A model generated the notes under the pieces. That model did no database searches. It was not told the origin of the DNA and was given only the letters and a program-made list of their open reading frames with translations. Both the position numbers and the translations under genes were made by a program. From NCBI GenBank assembly GCA_039591075.1, contig JBDHEI010000027.1, positions 1 through 64,000 on the forward strand: a DNA stretch of 64,000 bases, written 5' to 3'. Of the stretch, positions 33,399-41,260 are shown in pieces. Origin of the DNA: JAOTVV01 sp039591075 (GTDB taxonomy: Bacteria; Gemmatimonadota; Gemmatimonadetes; Gemmatimonadales; GWC2-71-9). How positions within the stretch are numbered: the first letter of the stretch is position 1; every line of letters begins with the position of its first letter.

Positions 33399-36300
33399 TC
33401 AGTTGAACGGCTCCGCCCGTTTCATCCACTTCTCGAGGTCCTTCTCCTTCGGATTGAGCGGCGTGCCCGGGTGGATGATGCGCACCGGACACCGCTCGGC
33501 GGAGGTCACCAGCTCCTTGAAGCTCCCCGCCTTCGGGTCCTTGATGTACGCCTGCTTCTTGTCGTCGTAGACGAACATCTTCTTGTTGACCTTGATACAC
33601 TCCTCACAGCTCGTGCACCGCACCGTGTCGATGTACGGCTCGAGTGCGAGGCCTTCCTCCTCCTCGACGGCAGGGGCGACGACTGCCGCCGTGGCAACGG
33701 ACGCGCCACCTCCACTCGGAGCCTGCGCCACGGCGGGTCCGGTGTCGAGGCTCAACCCGCCCACATCCAGCTTGATCGGCTGGATCGGCATTGCCTGCAC
33801 CTCGCTCAGGAGGTCGGCAATGGTGCGCTGGCCGTTGCCGGCCCTGACCAGACCTTCGGCGAGCCGGTGGGCGACGAGTTGCGGATACCTCTGCTTCAGG
33901 TCCGCGATTCTGGCCTCGTACTCCGCCTTGATCTGCGCCGCCTGCGCCTCGAACTCCTGCTCGGCCTCCACCGAGACGTCCACCGCGAGACCGGCCATCT
34001 CCTTGAGCAGCGACCACACGTGGAGCCGGTCCTCGGCCAGCTCCACCATCTCCGATGCGACGGCCACGCGGCCGAGCGTGCGGTCGAGCTGGAGCACGTA
34101 GATGAACGGGGTCTTGCCCTCACGATCCTCCGGCGATGCTGCCAGGAACTCATGGAACGGCGTCATGCTGTCCTCATCGACGTCGCCCCTGACGCGCTTG
34201 AAGTGCTTCTTGAATCGCGCCTCGGTCGCCGCCCAGTCGGCCGTCGTGACCGGCAGCTCCATCACCTGCCCTTGGCCGTTCTCGTCCACGTACTTGAGGT
34301 CGTAGCTTGGCCACGTGTCGTCGATCGACGGATTGCCGTCGAGCGAGAGCCGCTCCGCCATCGTGTAGCCATCGGCCGGGTCGTACACGAGTACCGGGTA
34401 GGACCGGCTCTCCAGCATGAGCTTCGCCGCGTCGGGCGCCTGATCGTCACCCACCCCATGCTCGGGCGGGCACGGACAGTGCAGCGCCAGCACCGACGGG
34501 TAGCGCGACTGCAGGCTCTTGAGCACGCCGGCCAGTAGGTGCGACGGGTTCGCCTGTGATGCCTGGAGCACGAACACGTTGCGGTGTGCCATGGCGATCA
34601 GCGCCAACTCCTTGCGCGTCTCCTCCTTGCCGTGCTGCGCCGCGCCGTAGGCCGCCATGTCGCTCACCTGACCCGTGAAGCCGCTGGTGCAGGCCTGGCC
34701 GCCCGTGTTCGAGTACACCTGGGTGTCGAGCACCATCACGCGAATCGGTTTCCCCGACGCCAGGAGCCGCGACATGTTCTGGAACCCGATGTCCAGCATG
34801 GCCCCGTCGCCGCCAGTGGCGAAGATGGGCGGACACAGGTCGAACTCTTCGTCGCTGAACTGCCGCCACTCGAACCGGGTGAAGAACGGCTCGTGGACGG
34901 CCGGATCGTACTCTCCGGCCAGTTCCAACTCCCCGCGGCGCACGGCCACGAACCCGTCGGCCATCTTCCGCATGTGCCCTTCGAAGATGCCGATGGCGAT
35001 GGACGGCGCATCCTGGAACAGGTGGTTCACCCACGGGAAAGGATAGGGGTTGAACGGATAGGTGCTGCCCCATACCGAGGAGCAGCCAGTGGCGTTGGTC
35101 ATCGCCATGACCGACCGGCCCTTGCCCGTCGGGCCTTCGACGTACCGCCACCTGAGATCGCGCAGATCGTCGATCATCTTGCGGATCCGCGCCACCGCCT
35201 GCTTCTGCTCGTCGTCGAGCGTGATGTCGGCCTTCCCGCCGGCCACGTCCACGGCGTTCAGATCGGCGTCGGCGGCGAGGAGCGTCCGGGCCTTCGTATC
35301 GAGCCCCGCGATCAGCTCGTCCAGTTTCGCGATATGCCGCTTCACCCGCGGCTGCATCAATGCGTTCACGGCCGACAGCACCAGGTGCACGACGGTCTTC
35401 TCGCCGCAGCCCATGCAGGCGCCGTCGCCGCCGGCCATCGAGCGGTAGGTCTCCTTCTTGAGCAGGAGCGACGACAGCACGCCGATGCCCTCCTCGATGT
35501 CCGACACGTTGACGTACCGGTCGTTGGTGTCGGGCAGCATCTCCCAGAGCCTCCAGTCCTTGCGGAGCTTGTCGACGATCTCGTCGGTCTGCTTGACCGT
35601 GATGAGCGCCTCGTCGGGACACACGTGCACGCAGATGTTGCAGCCCTTACAGGCGTCCGGATTGATGGTGATCGAGAGCAGCCCGCCCGTGTTCTTCTCG
35701 CGTGATTCCGGCAGGTCGAAGAACGCTCCCGTCTTGGCGAGCGGGAAGTCCTCGAGCGCCGCATAGACGGGTGCGAACTCCGCGTCGAGCGCCGCCCGGC
35801 GTTCCGGGTCGAGCTTCATCTTGCCGACCACGGTCTTGTAGGCCTCCGATAACACGGCGCCAAACGTCGTGAACGGCACGCCCTTCATGATCTTCCGCGA
35901 CTCGTTGCCAAGGTGCTTCGTGATCTGGCGCAGGCGATCGAGCGACCGGCCGTTGGAGACGAACCGGATGGCCGTGTCGAGTACTTCTTCGACCTCGTTC
36001 ACCAGACCCGGAATGGCGGCGTCGGGGCACTGCACCCAGCACTGCCCGCAACCGGTGCACTTTTCCGCGATGAACTCCGGGACTTCGAACCGCACGTCCG
36101 TCATGTCGCGGATCGTGCTCGTGGCCGCCGGAATCGCGCTCACTGCGGCAAATGGATCGGCGATGCCGTCGTCACCGGTCTTGTAGAGGTAGCAGACTTG
36201 TTCCCAAAACCGGCCGGGGTTTCCAATGCCGGCCCGGACCTTCGAGCCGTCGAGCATTGCGGGCATCTGCGGTGGCGGGATCACCACGTCCTGCGACACG

Positions 36301-38420
36301 CCGAACGCCTCGATGTCGACCGGCTCCACTTCGTCGTAGCCGCGACGGATTACGCGGACGTTGTCTTCCACCACCCGCTCCCCAAGGTGACCGAACTTCT
36401 TCTGCAGTTGCTTGCGGATCCCCTCGAACAGTTGCTGCTCCTCGAGGCCTTCGCGCTCGGCCAGGCCGGAGACGCGGAAGAAGGCACCCATGAAGGCCGC
36501 GCCCTGCATCCGGTACCGCAGCTCTGCGTCCGACGCCTCCTCCATCGCGATCTTGAAGGCGTCAAGCTGGGAGAGCCGGATCTTGCGGTCCTTGATGGTC
36601 TGTTGGGCATCGGCGGGCAGGCTCTGCCACAAGTCCGCCGCGCCGCGATCGCTCTGGAGCACGAACACGCCGTCGGGCGCGAGACCGGCCAACGGGTCGG
36701 AGTTGCGGAACACGTTCGGATCGGGTGAGAGCACCACGTTCACGTGCTTCAGCTCGCAATTGAGCCGAATGGGCTCGTGCGCCAACGTGGTGTAGAACGT
36801 GGTCGGCTGGCCCTTCTTTTCCGAGCCGTACTTGGGGTTGGCCTTGATGTACATCCCCATCAGCTCGGAGGCGGTCATCGCCAGGTTCTTGCCCATCGTG
36901 ATCGCGCCCCACCCACCCACGGAGTGAATGCGGATGGAGGTCGCGCCCTTGGGCAGGAGGTTCACGCTTTCCGTGGGGAGGAGCGACAGATTGGCCACCT
37001 CGGGATACGCCGCAAGCAGCTCTTCCTGCCAAATCTGGAGCTTGGGCAGCTTGGTGCCCTCCCGCACGAAGTCGATGCCGAGATAGTACTGGCGCTGCTT
37101 CTTCCCGCCGTCGAGCATGTTGTCCACGGCGGCGATGAGGTCGGCCGGCTGGAGGTCGCGGCTGCCGAGGCCGAAAGTCCCCGAGTAGAACGCCGGTGCG
37201 TCACCCGGGCGATACTCGGCGATGCCAGCGAACGGCAGCTTCCCGTTACCCGCCACGCCGTTCTCCATCGCCTTGCTCACGGCGGCGCGGATCTCCCGCA
37301 GGATCGGCTGGTCTACTGCGAGCGGCTGGTCCACGCGCTCGAGCACCGCCACGGCCTTCTTGCCCTTCAGCAGATGCGTGATGAGGTCGGCCGGGAATGG
37401 CCGGAACATCGTGATGTTGAGCACGCCGATCTTGAGCCCGCGCGTCTCGCGCAGGTAGTCGCACACCGCCTCGGCGTTGGGGATGAGCGAACCCTGACCG
37501 GCAATCACGTATTCCGCATCGTCCAGCCGGTACCCCATGGCGCGGGCATACTGGCGGCCGGTGAGCACGGCCAGCTCCGCCATCGCCTGGTCGGTGAACT
37601 CCGCGACGTGGTCGAAATAGAACGGACGCTGCGCCGCCACGCCCTGCTGGTAGCTGTCCTGGTTCTGGACGACGCCCAACATGGCGGGGTAGTCGAGGTC
37701 GAACATCTCGGGAATGCGTCGCCGCTTCTCGCCGAACACCCATCGCTGCGCCGGCGTGGGCGAATCGATCATCTCGGCCGGGTCGCCGAGGAACTCCTTC
37801 ACCAGCTCGCGCTCGGGCAGCTTGATAGATTCGATCACGTGCGTGGTGAGGAACCCGTCCTGCGCCAGGATACCGGGCGTGAGCGACAGCTCCGCCACGC
37901 GATGCGCGATCAGGTTGAGATCACCGGCTTCCTGCGCGTCCTTGGCGAACAGCTGGAAGAACCCCGTGTCGTCCACGGCGTGATAGTCGTCGTGGCCGGC
38001 GTGCACGTTGAGCGCGTGCTTGGTCATGGCGCGCGCGCCAATGTTGAGCACGTAGGTGAGACGCTTGCCCACGGCGGCATACAGCGACTCGTGCATGTAC
38101 GCGATGCCCTGCCCACTCGAGAAGTTGGCAGCACGCAGCCCCACCATGCTCATGCCGGCGGTCACCGCCGCAGCGGCATGCTCGCCCTCGGGCTCGAAGA
38201 ACAGCAGCCGACGGCCATGCACGTTGGTCTGGCCTGCGGCGACCGCCGCAGCCCAGCCCTCGCCCATCTGCGTGGACGGGGTGATCGGATACGCGCCGGC
38301 TGCCTCGCTTCCCGCGGTCTCCATGTCGACGACGGCTTGCGTGCCGTCGACGGCCATGGGGATACCAGGGTACTTCGGCTGCTCGGGAGGTTTGGGATTC
38401 GATGTGCGCTTGAACATCAT
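33399..38420 (-). CDS. nifJ: Pyruvate:ferredoxin oxidoreductase with extra C-terminal ferredoxin domain
   Basis: Oxidises pyruvate with CoA to acetyl-CoA, passing two electrons to ferredoxin; reversible. 1673 residues, far above the 1170-1230 usual for single-chain PFOR. Order: pyrimidine-binding domain with EAAGAYPITPSTQMGE near 38-53; two-cluster ferredoxin domain at about 785-930 (CTGCGQCWVQCP, CKGCNICVHVCP); TPP and proximal cluster domain from ACMGCGEKT near 997; TPP-site GDGAMLDIGFQNM near 1204; NTGGQACTSGFTG. Then about 400 additional residues: a long helical stretch, a flexible Gly/Ala/Ser linker near 1560, and a single-cluster ferredoxin (CTSCEEC ... CPVRIIHPG, about 1599-1650). The start is MMF at 38420, overlapping rnfB by 4 bp; an upstream extension lies over rnfB. 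Confidence 0.92.
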   Translation of the reverse strand: MMFKRTSNPKPPEQPKYPGIPMAVDGTQAVVDMETAGSEAAGAYPITPSTQMGEGWAAAVAAGQTNVHGRRLLFFEPEGEHAAAAVTAGMSMVGLRAANFSSGQGIAYMHESLYAAVGKRLTYVLNIGARAMTKHALNVHAGHDDYHAVDDTGFFQLFAKDAQEAGDLNLIAHRVAELSLTPGILAQDGFLTTHVIESIKLPERELVKEFLGDPAEMIDSPTPAQRWVFGEKRRRIPEMFDLDYPAMLGVVQNQDSYQQGVAAQRPFYFDHVAEFTDQAMAELAVLTGRQYARAMGYRLDDAEYVIAGQGSLIPNAEAVCDYLRETRGLKIGVLNITMFRPFPADLITHLLKGKKAVAVLERVDQPLAVDQPILREIRAAVSKAMENGVAGNGKLPFAGIAEYRPGDAPAFYSGTFGLGSRDLQPADLIAAVDNMLDGGKKQRQYYLGIDFVREGTKLPKLQIWQEELLAAYPEVANLSLLPTESVNLLPKGATSIRIHSVGGWGAITMGKNLAMTASELMGMYIKANPKYGSEKKGQPTTFYTTLAHEPIRLNCELKHVNVVLSPDPNVFRNSDPLAGLAPDGVFVLQSDRGAADLWQSLPADAQQTIKDRKIRLSQLDAFKIAMEEASDAELRYRMQGAAFMGAFFRVSGLAEREGLEEQQLFEGIRKQLQKKFGHLGERVVEDNVRVIRRGYDEVEPVDIEAFGVSQDVVIPPPQMPAMLDGSKVRAGIGNPGRFWEQVCYLYKTGDDGIADPFAAVSAIPAATSTIRDMTDVRFEVPEFIAEKCTGCGQCWVQCPDAAIPGLVNEVEEVLDTAIRFVSNGRSLDRLRQITKHLGNESRKIMKGVPFTTFGAVLSEAYKTVVGKMKLDPERRAALDAEFAPVYAALEDFPLAKTGAFFDLPESREKNTGGLLSITINPDACKGCNICVHVCPDEALITVKQTDEIVDKLRKDWRLWEMLPDTNDRYVNVSDIEEGIGVLSSLLLKKETYRSMAGGDGACMGCGEKTVVHLVLSAVNALMQPRVKRHIAKLDELIAGLDTKARTLLAADADLNAVDVAGGKADITLDDEQKQAVARIRKMIDDLRDLRWRYVEGPTGKGRSVMAMTNATGCSSVWGSTYPFNPYPFPWVNHLFQDAPSIAIGIFEGHMRKMADGFVAVRRGELELAGEYDPAVHEPFFTRFEWRQFSDEEFDLCPPIFATGGDGAMLDIGFQNMSRLLASGKPIRVMVLDTQVYSNTGGQACTSGFTGQVSDMAAYGAAQHGKEETRKELALIAMAHRNVFVLQASQANPSHLLAGVLKSLQSRYPSVLALHCPCPPEHGVGDDQAPDAAKLMLESRSYPVLVYDPADGYTMAERLSLDGNPSIDDTWPSYDLKYVDENGQGQVMELPVTTADWAATEARFKKHFKRVRGDVDEDSMTPFHEFLAASPEDREGKTPFIYVLQLDRTLGRVAVASEMVELAEDRLHVWSLLKEMAGLAVDVSVEAEQEFEAQAAQIKAEYEARIADLKQRYPQLVAHRLAEGLVRAGNGQRTIADLLSEVQAMPIQPIKLDVGGLSLDTGPAVAQAPSGGGASVATAAVVAPAVEEEEGLALEPYIDTVRCTSCEECIKVNKKMFVYDDKKQAYIKDPKAGSFKELVTSAERCPVRIIHPGTPLNPKEKDLEKWMKRAEPFN

Positions 38421-39283
38421 GCAACCGCCTTCTCGAGAGGCTGTGCGGACGCTTGGAACTGCGCGCCCTCGACCCAGACGATGGCGCCGGTCGGGCATCG
38501 CGCGATGGCCGACACGTCCGCCAGATCGTTCTTGCTGTAATCCACCACCGCCAACCCGTCCCTGATCTCGATGAGCCCGGGCGTGGCATCCGCCACGCAC
38601 CGCTCGCAGGCGGTGCAGGCCACCTGGCACAGGGCTTCGATCTCGTCACCTTCCAACGCGCTCTTGCACTGCACGATCAGCTTCTGCTCGATCGGCATGA
38701 GCACGAACAGATCCTTCGGGCACGCGTCCACGCAGTCTCCGCACGCGGTGCACTTGTCCGGAATGACTATTGGAATGCCATACTGGTTCATGTAGATCGC
38801 GTCGAAGTCGCATGCGATTTCGCAATCGGCGAGGCCGCAATCGGCGAGGCCGAGGCAGCCCCAGCGGCAGCCCTTGCCGCCGCCGGCCACGGCTGCTGCG
38901 GCCTTGCACGTGTCGAGCCCCAGATAGTCGGCCTCCTGCACCGCTACGTTGCTCCCGCCGGCGCAGAGGAGCCGTGCCACGCGCTTGTTTGCTTCACCCG
39001 CTTCCACCCCGAGGAACCCAGCCAGCGAGACGACGTCGTCTGCACCCAGCACGGTGCAGGTAGCGGGCTGAATACGGCCCAGCACCACGCCCTCCGCGAA
39101 CGCACGACACCCGGCCTCGCCGCAGGCGCCGCAGTTGGCGCCCGGCAGCATGTCGGTCACCGCGTCGATCCGCGGGTCCTCCCACACCTTGAACTTCCGG
39201 TGCGTGAGCGCGATCGCCGCGGCGAACGTGAGGCCCATGCCGCCCAGGATGGCGACCGCGAGCAGAATGGCGGTAATGCTCAT
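38417..39283 (-). CDS. rnfB: Rnf complex subunit RnfB (iron-sulfur)
   Basis: 288 residues, an N-terminal membrane helix then several 4Fe-4S sites that take electrons from ferredoxin. Cysteine sets: ANCGACGEAGC near 50-60, GCRWGCLGLADC followed by a second ADC, then CTACGDCVDACP and CTACERC. The family pattern near GCLG reads C-x3-C-x5-C-x3-C; here a 15-bp tandem duplication (38821-38850) adds GLADC, giving one extra cysteine. It is separated from the other rnf genes by nifJ. Confidence 0.94.
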   Translation of the reverse strand: MSITAILLAVAILGGMGLTFAAAIALTHRKFKVWEDPRIDAVTDMLPGANCGACGEAGCRAFAEGVVLGRIQPATCTVLGADDVVSLAGFLGVEAGEANKRVARLLCAGGSNVAVQEADYLGLDTCKAAAAVAGGGKGCRWGCLGLADCGLADCEIACDFDAIYMNQYGIPIVIPDKCTACGDCVDACPKDLFVLMPIEQKLIVQCKSALEGDEIEALCQVACTACERCVADATPGLIEIRDGLAVVDYSKNDLADVSAIARCPTGAIVWVEGAQFQASAQPLEKAVA

Positions 39284-39292
39284 GCCGCGTTC

Positions 39293-40315
39293 CTACGACA
39301 GGTCCGACAGGTTGGCCTGCGACAGGAGCCACGCGGCGAGCTTGTCGACCGGATCGGAGGGTGCGACCGGCGTGTCCGGACTCGCCGGCGAGTCGACCAC
39401 GACCGCCGGTCCTGCTCCGACCCTGATGTCCGCCAGTGACCGCAGTTGTCGGATCTCCTCAGCCTGCTGGGATCCGCTCCGGCCGCCGACAGACATCTTG
39501 GGCTCGGTCGCGGGTACATGCTCCACGCTCAAGCGACCGGCCAGATGCTGCCCGCCCCTGGGATCGTGAACGAACCGTGCCGCCGACTCGGGGACCAGGG
39601 CGCCAATGCCAGGCCCGTCGTGCGTCGCCAGCCGGTCCAAGCCCGCGCCGTCATGGGTTTGGATGACGAAGGTGCCCGGCGTAATGAGCCGAACCAGCGG
39701 GGCGGGGGAACATGGGCCACGCACCACCAGCACGATCTTCTGCGATCCATCCAGGAAGTCCGTGAGCATTTCGGCCCGCAGATCGGCGCCGTCGACCGCC
39801 ACCACCAGCGGGGGCGCGAGCCGTCGTTCGCCTTTGCTCCATTTCTGGAAGGGGAACGAGCCCAGGGAGCGTGCGTGCTCGTTGCCCCGATAGCTCCCCG
39901 ACCGGGTCAGCTCGAAGATCCGCACGGCCCCGAAGGCGCGTCCAATCTCCTCGAGTGCCTTCGCGACGGCGGTCCGGAGGTCTCCGCCCGGATTCACCTT
40001 CACCAGGAAAAGATCATGATTCCGCTGCGACAGTTCGTTCATCGTGTCGCGGGCTTTCTCGATCGTCTCGACGGTGAGCGTGTCGAGCTTCAGCGAACCT
40101 CCGAACAGCTTGGCCAACTGGTCGGTGTCGATGCGATCTGCGGCGAACGGTCCCAACTCGGCAGCCACGCGGTTCACGCCCCCGTTGTGGGACTGCCGAT
40201 GCTCGGCGAGGAACGTCTGCACCTGCTCGACGGTCGTGCCGAGTGCAGACCGGAACGCATCACGCTGCCCGGCCAGTGCCGTGAGAGCGAGCTCCACTCG
40301 GTCGTCAGAGGGCAT
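39293..40315 (-). CDS. Unknown protein encoded between korB and rnfB
   Basis: 340 residues from ATG 40315, overlapping korB by 11 bp and ending 9 bp before rnfB. I do not recognise the family. Residues 1-140 are helical and charged (DRVELALTALAGQRDAFRSA, ETIEKARDTMNELSQRNHD). Residues about 120-240 look like an alpha/beta fold, with DLFLVKVNPGGDLRTAV and PLVVAVDGADLRAEM strands. The end is low-complexity with Pro, Ser and Asp. No cysteine clusters, no signal, no membrane helix, so it is cytoplasmic. Being locked between two ferredoxin-linked systems by overlaps argues for a role in their assembly or regulation. Confidence 0.8.
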   Translation of the reverse strand: MPSDDRVELALTALAGQRDAFRSALGTTVEQVQTFLAEHRQSHNGGVNRVAAELGPFAADRIDTDQLAKLFGGSLKLDTLTVETIEKARDTMNELSQRNHDLFLVKVNPGGDLRTAVAKALEEIGRAFGAVRIFELTRSGSYRGNEHARSLGSFPFQKWSKGERRLAPPLVVAVDGADLRAEMLTDFLDGSQKIVLVVRGPCSPAPLVRLITPGTFVIQTHDGAGLDRLATHDGPGIGALVPESAARFVHDPRGGQHLAGRLSVEHVPATEPKMSVGGRSGSQQAEEIRQLRSLADIRVGAGPAVVVDSPASPDTPVAPSDPVDKLAAWLLSQANLSDLS

Positions 40316-41258
40316 AGGTGTCGAGCTCCGCGTTGAGGATGGCAATCTTCTCGTCCGCCGTCTTGGCGGGTACCCGCCGGACCTCTTCGTACACGGGCAG
40401 ATCGTCATTTCGGTAAAACACGCCAAGCCGGATCTTGTCGTCGAGTTGAGCCAGCCGAAACGCGTTCACGATGTCTGCAGGATCGTGATAGACCTCGTTC
40501 TTGTAGATCTGCTTCAGTTCCGGCAGGTCGACACCGTCGGGGTGGACCAGCAGCTCGATCGTATTGGGATCGCGCATGGCGTTGAGGTACAGCTGGTCCG
40601 TGTACTGGGGACACCGCTGCAGGATGCGCACGAACGAGAACCCCCGATGCTCGTAGGCCGCCTTCAGCACAGCGTAGATGTGATCGGGCGCCCAGTCGCC
40701 CGTCTGCGCCACGAACGAGGCGTTCTCCACACCGAGGGTCGTCGCGATCGGGTTCATCGCCTCGAGGAAGGCCCCTTGGGGCTGTGTGTTGCTCCGCACG
40801 CCCTTCGGGCTCGTGGGCGACGTCTGGTTCTTGGTGAGCCCGTAGACGCCGTTGTCCAGCATGAGGGCCACCATGTTGGGGTTGTAGCGCGTGGTGTGGA
40901 TCCAGTGTGCCGCCCCGATGGAGCAGCAGTCTCCGTCGCCCATGACCACGAACACCTGTAGCTCGGGCCGCCGCAGCTTGATACCGGTTGCCAGCGGTAA
41001 CGCCCGGCCGTGGAGGCCGTGGAAGCCGTACGAGTTGATGTAGTGAGGGAACCGGCTCGAGCAGCCGATGCCCGAGACGAACACCGTCTCTTCGGGCGGG
41101 AGCTGCAGGTCGGCCAGGAAGCGTTGCACGGCGGCGAGCACGGCGTGGTCGCCGCATCCCGAGCACCAGCGGGCGGTCGCCGCCTGGTAGTCGTCCATCT
41201 CCCAAGAGCGGTCGTCGGCGATCGCGCTGCCAAGCAGTGAGCATCCGAGTTGAATCAT
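40305..41258 (-). CDS. korB: 2-oxoacid:ferredoxin oxidoreductase subunit beta
   Basis: 317 residues, TPP-binding subunit. Motifs: WCSGCGDHAVLAAVQR with the cluster cysteines, VSGIGCSSRFPHYIN, the TPP site VMGDGDCCSIG, and LMLDNGVYGLTKNQTSPTS. The NQTSPT loop is typical of the 2-oxoglutarate/2-oxoacid KorB family, but the substrate cannot be fixed. Partner KorA starts upstream, 2 bp away. Confidence 0.93.
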   Translation of the reverse strand: MIQLGCSLLGSAIADDRSWEMDDYQAATARWCSGCGDHAVLAAVQRFLADLQLPPEETVFVSGIGCSSRFPHYINSYGFHGLHGRALPLATGIKLRRPELQVFVVMGDGDCCSIGAAHWIHTTRYNPNMVALMLDNGVYGLTKNQTSPTSPKGVRSNTQPQGAFLEAMNPIATTLGVENASFVAQTGDWAPDHIYAVLKAAYEHRGFSFVRILQRCPQYTDQLYLNAMRDPNTIELLVHPDGVDLPELKQIYKNEVYHDPADIVNAFRLAQLDDKIRLGVFYRNDDLPVYEEVRRVPAKTADEKIAILNAELDTYAL

Positions 41259-41260
41259 GA

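Noticed and set aside
36744..38540. 598-residue + strand open frame antisense to nifJ
   Set aside because: Composition (His, Arg, Glu rich) and lack of domains mark it as a GC-driven shadow of the real gene; the same applies to long antisense frames at 32042-33406, 33333-34538 and 39446-40336.
38421..38630. N-terminal extension of the PFOR frame by about 70 residues
   Set aside because: It lies wholly over rnfB in another frame and lacks PFOR similarity; MMF at 38420 begins the homologous part.
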